Positions 6,605 to 14,697 of a stretch of 21,461 nucleotides of DNA are shown here, one piece after another. The position numbers were made by a program, and so were the translations under genes. Each line of letters opens with the position of its first letter. The stretch's first letter is position 1. The notes beneath the pieces were generated by a model. It saw nothing but the letters and a program-made list of their open reading frames with translations, was not told where the DNA came from and searched no databases. The stretch lies in NCBI GenBank assembly GCA_900557315.1, contig USSI01000007.1, positions 1 to 21,461 of the forward strand. Reading direction: 5' to 3'. This DNA is from an uncultured Butyricicoccus sp. (GTDB lineage: Bacteria > Bacillota > Clostridia > Oscillospirales > Butyricicoccaceae).

Positions 6605-8022
6605 TTACATCTCACCGCGCGCTTCACGTTCGGCAAGCTCCTTCATGATTGCAGGATAGATTTTATCCAGCTTGTACAGCACCAGGACGATCGCAGCAAT
6701 CACCCAGATCGCCAGCGTGCCATACTGGTAGATGTCCATAATCATTGCCTTGGCACTGTCCGGCTGCACCGCACCGCCGGTGGAAGAGCTGATATAACCG
6801 CTTACCTCCAGCAGCTTGCTGATGCATGCGCTGGTCAGGCCGACACCGATCTTGAATCCCAGCGACCCGCCGCCGAATACCAGGCTTTCCTGCCGGATAT
6901 GGCTCCTCCACTGGCCATATTCGATCACGTCGCCCATCATACCGAACACAATCGCCGTAATCGGAGCCTGGCCCAGCGCACGGATGATCGTCGTGCCCAG
7001 CATCCACGAGTAGCTGTACGGATTGAGGAAAAACGCCGCCTGCGCAACGACTGCAACCACGCAGCCTGCCAGGGAGATATCACGTTTCCCGAAGCGGCGC
7101 AGCAGCATCGGGCACACCATGGCGCGACGATCAGGGTAACGCTTTCTCCGAAATAAAGCGCACTGTACATCCAGCTGTCGTTCCCAAAGATATATTTGCA
7201 GTAATAGGGTGTTACCGTGCCGACCAGTGTCTGATGGACGCATGTGATCGTCCACAGTACAAGCGTGGCCCAGAAATATTTGTTGCCCAGCAGCGCCTTG
7301 AGGTTCTTTTTCACACCGGCCTTTTGCTGGTTCTTTACCGCCTCAATCTGCACGCGCTCCTTGCAGTTGGCAAAGCAGATCAGCAGCATGGCCAGCGCAA
7401 TCACGCACCACATTGCCATGGCCTTGACCCACGCCATCTGCGTATCGCCGAACAGCTTGACGACCGGCATGGTCAGCGTAACGGCAATCAGGCGGCCGAC
7501 CGGCGCCATCGCCATACGGACAACCGAAAGCAGGTCGCGTTCATGTGAAGAACGCGTCATCATGGTCGAAAGCGTGCCGTACGGGACATTGATTGCAGTA
7601 TAACATACGGTTGTGCACAGGTTATATGTAACGAAGATATACCAGAACTGCAGGCTCTCCGAAGTCTGCGGCACCGTAAACATCGCCACGGCGCAGATGA
7701 CATAGGGAACTGCCATCCACAGCAGCCACGGGCGGGCTTTGCCCCAACGGGACTTTGTCTTATTGACGATCACACCCATGATGACGTCCGATGTGCCGTC
7801 AAAAACGCGGGACACCAGCATGACAATACCTACGGTTGCGATGGGAATGCCTGCATAGTCCGTATAAAACAGTGTCAGCAGCGCGTTAATCATACCACAT
7901 ACAATATTGCACGCTGTATCCCCGCAGCCATAGGCCAGACGGTTCCACCAGCTGAGGCGGATTTGCTGGCCGCTTTCCCCCTGCAGTGCGGCTGTACTTT
8001 GTTTCATCAACAGATTCACCAT
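6605..8022 (-). pseudogene. GPH/MelB-type sugar:cation symporter, interrupted by a frameshift
   Basis: This is a membrane transporter of the glycoside-pentoside-hexuronide group within the major facilitator superfamily, probably importing the sugar or cyclitol used by the operon. The N-terminal part (8022 to about 7125) has LSWWNRLAYGCGD, the signature RVFDGTSDVIMG followed by TKSRWGKARPWLLW, and several membrane helices. It runs into GESVTLIVAPW and then loses the family pattern. The C-terminal part resumes in another frame at MVCPMLLRRFGKRD, continues through further helices (VFGMMGDVIEYGQWR, IYQYGTLAIWVIAAIVLVLY) and stops at 6605. Restoring one base near 7121-7122 gives about 472 residues, the normal length. 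It may be a real pseudogene or a single-base sequence error. GTG at 8019 is an alternative start with better spacing to AGAGGA. Confidence 0.85.
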
Positions 8023-8148
8023 TTCCTCTCATGCAAAATATACAACATTAACTTTTACAGGCTTATATTGCAGATTCTATTCTATATTGCTGTTTTTTCA
8101 CCCAAAACGTTCGGCAATATTCGCTTGTTTCGTTATCCTCGCATTTTG

Positions 8149-8204
8149 TGAACCAGTTCATGAACTATGGTCTTATTATAGAACAGGATGGGAAAAAGTG
8201 TTAG
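8149..8204 (-). promoter_or_regulatory. Promoter and overlapping palindromic operator of the symporter-iolG operon
   Basis: On the minus strand there is a perfect TATAAT (8175-8180) with CTAACA (8199-8204) 18 bases upstream. Just downstream of the predicted start lie two overlapping dyads: TGAAC-CA-GTTCA (8149-8160) and GTTCATGAAC (8156-8165). That position fits a repressor blocking initiation. The GAACCAGTTC core nearly matches 3533-3542. The leader to the symporter start is about 145 bases, and I see no further gene in it. Confidence 0.55.
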
Positions 8205-8279
8205 TTTGATTCTGCCCTGTTTGCGGGCCTTTTGCAAATGGATTTTGAAAAATTTATAAAATCTTGCACAGCCAAACGC

Positions 8280-8304
8280 AAAAAAACAGCGCCTTCAGGC
8301 GCTG
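8280..8304 (-). terminator. Intrinsic terminator of the third AraC gene, overlapping its stop codon
   Basis: On the minus strand the stem CAGCGCC (arms 8298-8304 and 8287-8293, loop 8294-8297) is followed by seven T residues (8280-8286 read in complement). The TGA stop at 8295-8297 falls inside the loop. Confidence 0.85.
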
Positions 8305-9164
8305 CCTCCATTTTCCTGCTCGACGGAAAAATGCTTGCGGTATTCACGCGGCGCAATGCCGACGTATTTTTTGAACATGGCGGTCAAATGGCAGCTGCTG
8401 CCGAAGCCCAGCCGCTCCTCTATCTCATGGACGGGCAGCCGTGTCTCCATCAGCAGGCTCTGCGCCTCGCCGATCCGGCGGTGGATCACGTACTGCATGG
8501 GAGACAGCCCGGTTTCCCGCTTGAACAGATGCGACAGATAGGAAACGCTGATGTGCATCTGTCCGGCGATTTGCTCGAGCGAAAGCGGCTCGGTATAATG
8601 CCGGTCCAGATAGTCCGTGATACTCCGCACCAGCGCCTCGTTTTTCTGCTCGCTCTGGCAGCGGTCTTGCCGGTCATGCAGGTACAGGGCCTGTTCCACC
8701 ATCAGCAGCACGCTGACCGCCAGCCCCCGGCAGATCTCCGCGTGCCGGGGCGAGGTAATACATAGCTCATAAATATTCGGCATGATCTGCCCGACCGGCT
8801 TTTCGAACTGCCCCAGCTGCAGCACGGGACGCTGCTGTGCCGGAATCAGGCATCCGGGCGGGCATCCCTGTCTGTGCACACCGGATAATGCGCAGCAGTA
8901 GGTCTGCATGGTATGCTCCTGAAACGGTGCTTCGCCGTGAATGGTCTCCGCGTTACAGATCACCAGATCGCCGGCTTTTACCGCATATTCGCGGCTGCCG
9001 ACGATATAGCGGCCTTCCCCCTCAGCAACATACAGCAATTCGAGCACGCCGCTGTGCTTGTGCAGCATATGTGCGTGCTTCTGCGTATACGCAGCATCCA
9101 CATAAAAGACGCCGGTCAGCCTGACCGCATCCACCCGGATCGCCTCAGGCGGCGCTGTATCCAT
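8295..9164 (-). CDS. AraC-family transcriptional regulator
   Basis: This 289-residue intact regulator has an N-terminal cupin sensor domain (HAHMLHKHSGVLELLYVAEG, then VKAGDLVICNAETIHGE) and a C-terminal AraC domain with two helix-turn-helix units (LSLEQIAGQMHISVSYLSHLFKRETG and LPVHEIEERLGFGSSCHLTAMFKK). The frame is open 30 codons further upstream, but I chose the ATG at 9164 because GGAGGAGGGG precedes it directly. It has the same build as the regulators at 310-1022 and 3566-4466, sharing the PMQY...RRIGEAQ segment, but is the most divergent of the three. It lies upstream of, and on the same strand as, the symporter-iolG operon. It has its own terminator and promoter, so it is probably transcribed separately and may regulate that operon. 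Confidence 0.9.
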   Translation of the reverse strand: MDTAPPEAIRVDAVRLTGVFYVDAAYTQKHAHMLHKHSGVLELLYVAEGEGRYIVGSREYAVKAGDLVICNAETIHGEAPFQEHTMQTYCCALSGVHRQGCPPGCLIPAQQRPVLQLGQFEKPVGQIMPNIYELCITSPRHAEICRGLAVSVLLMVEQALYLHDRQDRCQSEQKNEALVRSITDYLDRHYTEPLSLEQIAGQMHISVSYLSHLFKRETGLSPMQYVIHRRIGEAQSLLMETRLPVHEIEERLGFGSSCHLTAMFKKYVGIAPREYRKHFSVEQENGGSA

Positions 9165-9267
9165 GTGCTCCCCCTCCTCCAGCAGCATATTTGTCCCATA
9201 CCGGACGCCAGATGCCTGGCACCGGTCAGCCCGTGTGCCAGGCTGCATCCGCATCGTTCCAAATCAG

Positions 9268-9308
9268 GTTCCGCCTATCATTATAGTGGAACCCGGCTGC
9301 AAATTCAA
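9268..9308 (-). promoter_or_regulatory. Sigma-A-type promoter of the third AraC gene with inverted repeat across the -10
   Basis: On the minus strand TTGAAT (9303-9308) and TATAAT (9280-9285) are separated by exactly 17 bases. An inverted repeat, GGTTCC (9268-9273) and GGAACC (9288-9293), brackets the -10 box and the predicted start site. This is a likely place for autoregulation. Confidence 0.7.
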
Positions 9309-9331
9309 CAGAATAGCCGGAACCCCCACGT

Positions 9332-9367
9332 AAAAAGGGGACAGCCCGGCCGGACCGCCCCCCTTTT
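9332..9367 (-). terminator. Terminator of the coiled-coil protein gene
   Basis: AAAAAGGGG at 9332-9340 faces CCCCTTTT at 9360-9367, with a GC-rich middle that includes the self-complementary CCGGCCGG. Read on the minus strand it is a hairpin ending in a run of T, about 26 bases after the stop at 9393. Confidence 0.65.
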
Positions 9368-9392
9368 ATCCTCTTTCCCGGGCACAGCCCGG

Positions 9393-11513
9393 TTATTCCT
9401 GTGTAAATACGCCGCTGACCGCGGTAAATAGCTCCTTGAAAACGTTGACAATGCGGGTGATTACCCCTTCGTCCTGCTCCTGTGCGGCCTCCTGATGCAG
9501 TTCTCCGGTTTCATCCACCGAGATTTCCTTTGTTCGCAGGATAAACTGCACGCTGGCCGGGGTCGGGTTCTGGCTGGAAGTGACCGACTGCAACGCGGCC
9601 CCAGAGTCTATGTTGAGCACATTGGTCTCCTCCTCCAGATCGGTTTCCGCATCCTCCAGCGCGGAATGGATTGCATCATTCGCATTCCCCAGCTGATTCG
9701 AGCTGCCCGAGTTCGCGGCTTTGCCGAGCACATCCAGCAGCCCGTCTATCGTAGCCTGCATCGCAGTATCCGACTGGTCGCGCACCGCGCGCAGGTTATC
9801 CGTTGCGGTTTGCAGCAGTTCGCTCGCAGAAGAAAGCGTACTCGTCAGCGAGACCATCAGCGTCTCACCCTTGTCAATGGCAGAGGCTGCATCCGCGGTC
9901 ATCTGGTCGAGGGTTTCGGTCAACGGCGGAATGTCCGCCAGCAGGTCGTTGACCCGCTCCAGCGTCTGGTCGGCGAGCTCGGTCAACTGCCGGCCGTCCT
10001 CGGTCATATCATCCGGAAGCCCTTCATAATCCTCGAGGATGTCCAGAATGTCCCCAAAATTCTCTGCAATGCTTTCCCCGGTATAGGTGAGCGAACCGAG
10101 CCCGCTTGAACTGTCGGACAGGCCGCTGACCGCATCCACCAGCCCGGCGGTTTCGCTGATGACCTCGTTCAGCGGCCCCACAAGGGCATCCACCATATCG
10201 GAAAGCCCGGCGTCCGGAGCAATCCAATCCAGCGCATCCCCAACCATACCGGAAATCGCGTCCGACTGCGCGCGCAGATCGTCCAGCGCTCCCTCAAGTA
10301 GGCTGCCGGCCAGGGCGAGCCGGTCCAGGTCATCACGCAGCGCCTCGAAATCATCTGCAAGCTGGTACAGGTCGCGCGAGCCGTCCCCGGTTTCGTCATG
10401 CAGATCGTCCAGCATCCCCTGCAGATCTTTCAGATGGTCGTGCATCTCCCGCAGCAGTTCCTGATAGGCGGCCACATCCGCCGAAGATTGCTCCAGCGTC
10501 CCCAGCATGCTGTTGACCGTTGCATTGAGCGTCGTCAGCGTGGTTTTGGTCGAGGTCAGTTCCGGGATGAGCGAATCCGAATTGCCGGCCAGCTCTTCCA
10601 GTGCGTCCAGGGCCGCATCGGTCTGCGGGTCCAGCTCGCCGCGGTCGGCGATCAGCTGCTTGCGCACCGCGTCAATGCCTGCAATTCCGCTGGACAGCAC
10701 ATTCAGCCCACCCTGCATAGATTGCAGGGTCTCCAGCATGCTGGAAAGCCCCTCATACAGGCTGTCGCCCGAATCGCCGAGACGGTCCTTGATATCCCGC
10801 AGGTCGGACAGGATATCAAGCGAGGACAGGGTGGCCGGCGCCATGAACAGGAACAGCCCCATGCTCTCGAATTTATCCGAACCGATGCGCACCGTAAACG
10901 TGCTTTCCTCGCCGGGCAGCCCCATAAACACCACCAGTTTATAGGTGCCCATGGACTGGATCTGCGCGCCGGGTGCTTCGATCGAGAGCGCTTCACTCAT
11001 ATCAATGCCTGTGCCGCAGATCAGCATCATATTGTTCTTATAATATTCGCTGGCAGCGTCATTTGGCGTTGCATGGATATTGATTTCCACCAGCCCGCTC
11101 GCGCCTGCGCACTTTTCCGCTTCAACCGGCACGCCGTTGAGCTTATATGACACATCGAAATTCCAGGGCAGTTGGATCGCCGTGTCGCTGCTGGGGATGC
11201 ATTCATAGTAAAACCGGTGCATCCCCTCCCCTTCCAGCGCCCAGGAAACCGATCCGTCGCCAAGCGTGGGCTGGTCGTAAGTGGACATATTGTAAACCTC
11301 GGCATAGTTACCGTAATCGGTGAATTCCGTATGCCCGTTCAGGCTGACGCCCTTGACGATACGGGTTGCCTCCGGAAGCCCATAGTAATCCAGATTGATA
11401 TACACCGCTTCATCGGTTTCGATGGTTGGCGCGGCGGCAAATGCCGCCTGCGGCAGGGTGAGCGCCAGCACGAGCGCCGCGGCGGCGGTGCGGCGCAGTT
11501 TATTGGGATTCAT
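9393..11513 (-). CDS. Secreted coiled-coil protein paired with an MMPL exporter
   Basis: This is a 706-residue exported protein that I do not recognise as a named family. It starts with a clear signal peptide (basic MNPNKLRR, hydrophobic core, AFA-type cleavage near residue 27). About 230 residues of probable beta-rich domain follow (PTIETDEAVYINLDYYGLPEATRI at the start, YYKNNMMLICGTG further in). A long helical, heptad-like Leu/Asp/Ser-rich region spans roughly residues 260-640, reminiscent of the external part of YhgE/Pip-type proteins. I see no later transmembrane anchor or LPxTG signal. The ATG at 11513 has TAAGGAGG about 9 bases upstream; an ATG two codons earlier is too close. The start overlaps the end of the MMPL gene by 14 bases, implying translational coupling and a role as an external partner of the pump. 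That role is inferred. Confidence 0.75.
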   Translation of the reverse strand: MNPNKLRRTAAAALVLALTLPQAAFAAAPTIETDEAVYINLDYYGLPEATRIVKGVSLNGHTEFTDYGNYAEVYNMSTYDQPTLGDGSVSWALEGEGMHRFYYECIPSSDTAIQLPWNFDVSYKLNGVPVEAEKCAGASGLVEINIHATPNDAASEYYKNNMMLICGTGIDMSEALSIEAPGAQIQSMGTYKLVVFMGLPGEESTFTVRIGSDKFESMGLFLFMAPATLSSLDILSDLRDIKDRLGDSGDSLYEGLSSMLETLQSMQGGLNVLSSGIAGIDAVRKQLIADRGELDPQTDAALDALEELAGNSDSLIPELTSTKTTLTTLNATVNSMLGTLEQSSADVAAYQELLREMHDHLKDLQGMLDDLHDETGDGSRDLYQLADDFEALRDDLDRLALAGSLLEGALDDLRAQSDAISGMVGDALDWIAPDAGLSDMVDALVGPLNEVISETAGLVDAVSGLSDSSSGLGSLTYTGESIAENFGDILDILEDYEGLPDDMTEDGRQLTELADQTLERVNDLLADIPPLTETLDQMTADAASAIDKGETLMVSLTSTLSSASELLQTATDNLRAVRDQSDTAMQATIDGLLDVLGKAANSGSSNQLGNANDAIHSALEDAETDLEEETNVLNIDSGAALQSVTSSQNPTPASVQFILRTKEISVDETGELHQEAAQEQDEGVITRIVNVFKELFTAVSGVFTQE

Positions 11514-13818
11514 GGTCATCCCCCTCCTTATGGTTGGTTTTCTCCGCCGCGGCATCGGTTGGGTCTCCGCTGTCCTTCCGGAACAGCCGCTGCAGTTTAT
11601 CCCGGTATGCCCTGTGCCGCGCGCGGCGGTATTCGCGTATCTGTTCATGCAGCCGCAGGCGCTGCTGGTGCAGCTCGCTGAGCACGGGCAGTTTGACCTT
11701 CGTACTGCGGATACGGTTCATTTTGGCGTGTTTTTTCTCCGCATAGTCCGCCTTGACGATCCATCTGTCAAAAATCATCAGGCAGCCGGGTAACAGGAAC
11801 AGCACGAGAATCATGGAGATCAGCGCACCGCGCCCGACTAATTGCCCGAGGCCGGAGACCGCTTCGACCGAGGTCATGAAGTACAGCCCGTAAGCCACGG
11901 TCATCAGGATCATACCCGAGGTCAGGATGGATTCTGCGCTGACCGTCACCGCGCGGATCGCGGCCTCTTTTTTGTCACCCTGCGTGCGGGCGTCCAGATA
12001 GTTGCCGCTCAGCAGGATGGAATAGTCGATCGTCGCACCGAGCTGGATACAGCTGACAATGATGAATCCAAGGAACATGGTACGCTGTCCATAAATATAC
12101 GGCATGGCGGTGTTGATAAACACTGCAGCTTCGATCGGGATGAGTACAACCAGCGGCAGCAGAAGCGATTTGTACGTGATGGCGACCACCAGTGCAACGC
12201 CGAGCAGCGAAATGATGTTGACGCGGCTGTTATCCGGCACGATGATCTCCTTGATATCCTGTGTAGACGGCGTCACGCCGACCAGATAGGTCTGCTTCCC
12301 GGGGTAGTATTTATTGATGATCGAGCGGATTTCATCGGCATAAGTAAACGCCTCGTCGCTCTCGCCCGCAGAGCGCACGTTGACGATCACACGCGCCCAG
12401 TTGTCCGAATGCAGCAGGCCGGTGACGCTTTCAGGCAGGAATTCCTCCGGAATGCCTTCGGGCAGGGCAGAAGCCAAACCCAGCGCATATTTGACATAGG
12501 GCAGGCCATCCAGCTCTTCGCTCATGGCCTTCTCGGTGATATTGCTGTCCGCCGGGATCAGCGCAAGCATCATATTGCTCCGGCCGAACTTCTCGTTCAT
12601 CTGCTGCTCGGCCTCGTATACCGGCGTGCCAGGCGAATTGGCGACTGCCTCGTTGCCGTAAGTAAAGTCCGCCATGCCCTGCGCAACATAGCACGGGATA
12701 ATGATGGCCAGTACAACAGCCAGCACCGGTTTACGGATTTTGTACGCCAACTCGCCAAAGCCGCGCCACTGCTTGGGGATAAACGGCCGATGCTGGGTTT
12801 TTTCGACCAGGCCCTGGAAGCGCAGGATCAGTGCAGGCATGAGCAGCAGGACGGTTACCAGGCTGAGGAAAATGCCCTTGGCAAGGACAAAGCCCATATC
12901 CGGCCCGATCCCGAACCGCATGAGCGCCAGTGCGAGGAATCCGACAATGGTCGTCGCGCCCGATGCCCCGATCGAGGAAAAAGCGGTGCGCAATGCGTTC
13001 GCCATGGCCTGCTCGGGCTGTATGCCATTGGCCTTTTCCTCAGTAAAGGCGTGCAGCAGGAAGATCGAATAGTCCATGGAACAGGCAAGCTGCAAAACCG
13101 CGCTGACCGCGTTGGTCAGAAAAGATATCTCGCCGAAAATAATATTCGTCCCCATATTGATGACAATCGCGATGCCAAGCACGGAAAGGAACAGCACCGG
13201 CTCAAACCACGAGGTTGTGGTGAGCGTCAGAATGAGGAAAATGATGATGACAGCAAGCACCATGACACGGGCAACCTCGGCATTGATGGTCGGGCCGAGG
13301 TTCGTGTCCGACACGGCCGAGCCTGCAACCAGGCCACGGCCGCCGACGATCTGCTCAATCTCATGCACAGCCCGGTGCGTGCGGCTGGAGGAATCTTTCT
13401 CGAGGAAGATGATGTCCATGTAGGCATCGCCGTCCTTGTAGTAATCCTCGATATCCGAATAATCAATAAACTGGCTCGAACCATAGATATTGGTCGTGGT
13501 ATCACACCACATCACCATGTCCACGCCGTCCACATCGGCGATGCGGTCTTTGATGTTCTTCGCTTCATACAGCGTCACATCCTCCAGCATGACGCGCCCC
13601 ATGCCGGGGTATGTAAATTCTTTCTCCATAATGTCGAGCGCCTGCGCGGAAGGCGAGGAATCCGGCAGGTATTCGGTAAGGTCATAGTTGACGCCGACCA
13701 TCGGGGCCAGGATCAGGCTGAGCAGCAGCAGCGCCGCAAACACCTTTTCAATCCGTTTGCGGTTGTTGATAATCAGGTCAACCGGACTGTGTCCATTCAG
13801 CTTCACAAAAGAAAACAC
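11500..13818 (-). CDS. MMPL/RND-superfamily transporter
   Basis: This is a membrane exporter of about 772 residues with the duplicated RND/MMPL layout. A first helix (VFAALLLLSLILAPMVG) is followed by an external domain starting YDLTEYLPDSSPSAQ, then a block of five or six helices (VMVLAVIIIFLILTL, FLSVLGIAIVINMG, LQLACSMDYSIFLLHAF). The same order is repeated (VLAVVLAIIIPCYVAQG, external domain, IISLLGVALVVAITYKSLL, LGATIDYSILLSG). The conserved D-Y-S-I in each half is typical. A charged cytosolic tail ends the protein. No ATG fits; GTG at 13818, about 40 bases after a good promoter, is my choice, with TTG 13830 and GTG 13806 as alternatives. Such pumps in Gram-positives move lipids, lipopeptides or drugs; the cargo here is unknown. 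It is divergent from a TetR gene that probably represses it. Confidence 0.88.
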   Translation of the reverse strand: MFSFVKLNGHSPVDLIINNRKRIEKVFAALLLLSLILAPMVGVNYDLTEYLPDSSPSAQALDIMEKEFTYPGMGRVMLEDVTLYEAKNIKDRIADVDGVDMVMWCDTTTNIYGSSQFIDYSDIEDYYKDGDAYMDIIFLEKDSSSRTHRAVHEIEQIVGGRGLVAGSAVSDTNLGPTINAEVARVMVLAVIIIFLILTLTTTSWFEPVLFLSVLGIAIVINMGTNIIFGEISFLTNAVSAVLQLACSMDYSIFLLHAFTEEKANGIQPEQAMANALRTAFSSIGASGATTIVGFLALALMRFGIGPDMGFVLAKGIFLSLVTVLLLMPALILRFQGLVEKTQHRPFIPKQWRGFGELAYKIRKPVLAVVLAIIIPCYVAQGMADFTYGNEAVANSPGTPVYEAEQQMNEKFGRSNMMLALIPADSNITEKAMSEELDGLPYVKYALGLASALPEGIPEEFLPESVTGLLHSDNWARVIVNVRSAGESDEAFTYADEIRSIINKYYPGKQTYLVGVTPSTQDIKEIIVPDNSRVNIISLLGVALVVAITYKSLLLPLVVLIPIEAAVFINTAMPYIYGQRTMFLGFIIVSCIQLGATIDYSILLSGNYLDARTQGDKKEAAIRAVTVSAESILTSGMILMTVAYGLYFMTSVEAVSGLGQLVGRGALISMILVLFLLPGCLMIFDRWIVKADYAEKKHAKMNRIRSTKVKLPVLSELHQQRLRLHEQIREYRRARHRAYRDKLQRLFRKDSGDPTDAAAEKTNHKEGDDHESQ

Positions 13819-13859
13819 CAGCTTTCTCAATAATAGATATTGTGTATGGTAACGCTTCG

Positions 13860-13894
13860 TGTTATAGTATAATATATCAGGATAACAGACACAA
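13860..13894 (-). promoter_or_regulatory. MMPL promoter with a putative TetR operator
   Basis: On the minus strand TTGTGT (13889-13894) and TATACT (13866-13871) are spaced by 17 bases. The inverted repeat TGTTAT (13860-13865) and ATAACA (13882-13887) spans the core promoter, a typical position for the operator of a divergent TetR repressor. I could not identify a firm promoter for the TetR gene in the AT-rich remainder up to 13979. Confidence 0.45.
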
Positions 13895-13991
13895 TAAACA
13901 ATTTTCAAATTATGCCCAAAACCGAACATTATCCATGTACTTTGTTTGTTTATTTTAAAATTTTTTTGTATTTGAGAACGGAGGGATTGTT

Positions 13992-14549
13992 TTGGCGGAA
14001 CAGGTGGACAAGCGGATCCGGCGGACAAAAAAATTGCTGCGGCAGGCGCTGACACGTCTGATGCAGCAAAAAGATTTTCAAAGCATTACCGTAACCGATG
14101 TGGTGCGGGAAGCGGATATCAACCGCGGTACATTCTACGCCCATTACCGCGATGTATATGACCTGCGCGAGCAGATCGAAGGGGAAATGATTGCGGATTT
14201 CCGCTCGATGATCGCCGTGCTGCGGCCAAGCGAAGCTGCAGCGCTTCAACCGGTCCTCACCCGCGCCATGGACTATCTGGAGGAAAACCGGGAAATCGTC
14301 ACCGCGCTGGTCCGGGTCAGCGCGGCCGAGGGCTTCCGGCAGAAGATGATCGGCGTGCTTGAAGAGTGCCGGCTGGATGTGATCCAGCACCGCAGCATGG
14401 AAGACATCTATGTCGCGCGGTTTCTGGCGACCGGCATCGTGGGCATGCTGGAAAAATGGATCACAGAGCCGCAGCCCATCCCCAAACACGAGATGATCGT
14501 GCTGATGGCAAATATCCTCTCCCCCCTGCTGTCACAAAATGCAGAATGA
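13992..14549 (+). CDS. TetR/AcrR-family transcriptional regulator
   Basis: This is a 185-residue DNA-binding repressor. The N-terminal helix-turn-helix is textbook: KLLRQALTRLMQQKDFQSIT (14-33) then VTDVVREADINRGTFYAHYRD (34-54). The C-terminal ligand and dimer domain resembles the TetR_C type often seen in Firmicutes (FLATGIVGMLEKWI near the end). The start codon is TTG at 13992, supported by GGAGGG six bases upstream. It is transcribed divergently from the MMPL exporter with 173 bases between the starts, where a dyad overlaps the pump promoter. The simplest model is repression of the pump and the coiled-coil gene, relieved by a pump substrate. Confidence 0.93.
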   Translation: MAEQVDKRIRRTKKLLRQALTRLMQQKDFQSITVTDVVREADINRGTFYAHYRDVYDLREQIEGEMIADFRSMIAVLRPSEAAALQPVLTRAMDYLEENREIVTALVRVSAAEGFRQKMIGVLEECRLDVIQHRSMEDIYVARFLATGIVGMLEKWITEPQPIPKHEMIVLMANILSPLLSQNAE

Positions 14550-14590
14550 CCCGACCGCCGGCCGGAATCTCCCGAAAAGCACACAAGAGC

Positions 14591-14620
14591 AAAGCCGCCT
14601 CTTTCAGAGGCGGCTTTTAT
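14591..14620. terminator. Bidirectional terminator between tetR-type gene and the dehydrogenase operon
   Basis: A perfect 12-bp stem, AAAGCCGCCTCT (14591-14602) with its complement at 14606-14617 and loop TTC, ends in TTT followed by TAT. The minus-strand reading also ends in a T-rich stretch, so it can stop the converging operon that ends at 14698. Confidence 0.9.
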
Positions 14621-14697
14621 CGTATGCGGCAATCGCCGTGCATCCTGCATTGCTGTCCGCGGACGCAAGATGCATCTCAAAATCCGGCGCCCAGCCC

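Noticed and set aside
4517..7156. An 879-codon open frame on the + strand
   Set aside because: It lies opposite the isomerase, iolG and symporter genes, which have clear family motifs. Its translation is His/Arg/Ala-rich without any domain, as expected for the reverse of GC-rich genes.
11842..13833. A 663-codon open frame on the + strand
   Set aside because: It is antisense to the MMPL exporter, has low-complexity Arg/Asp/His/Gln-rich sequence, and has no ribosome site or family motif.
13819..14055. N-terminal extension of the MMPL protein
   Set aside because: It would run through the divergent TetR gene and the promoter region, and does not resemble MMPL N-termini.
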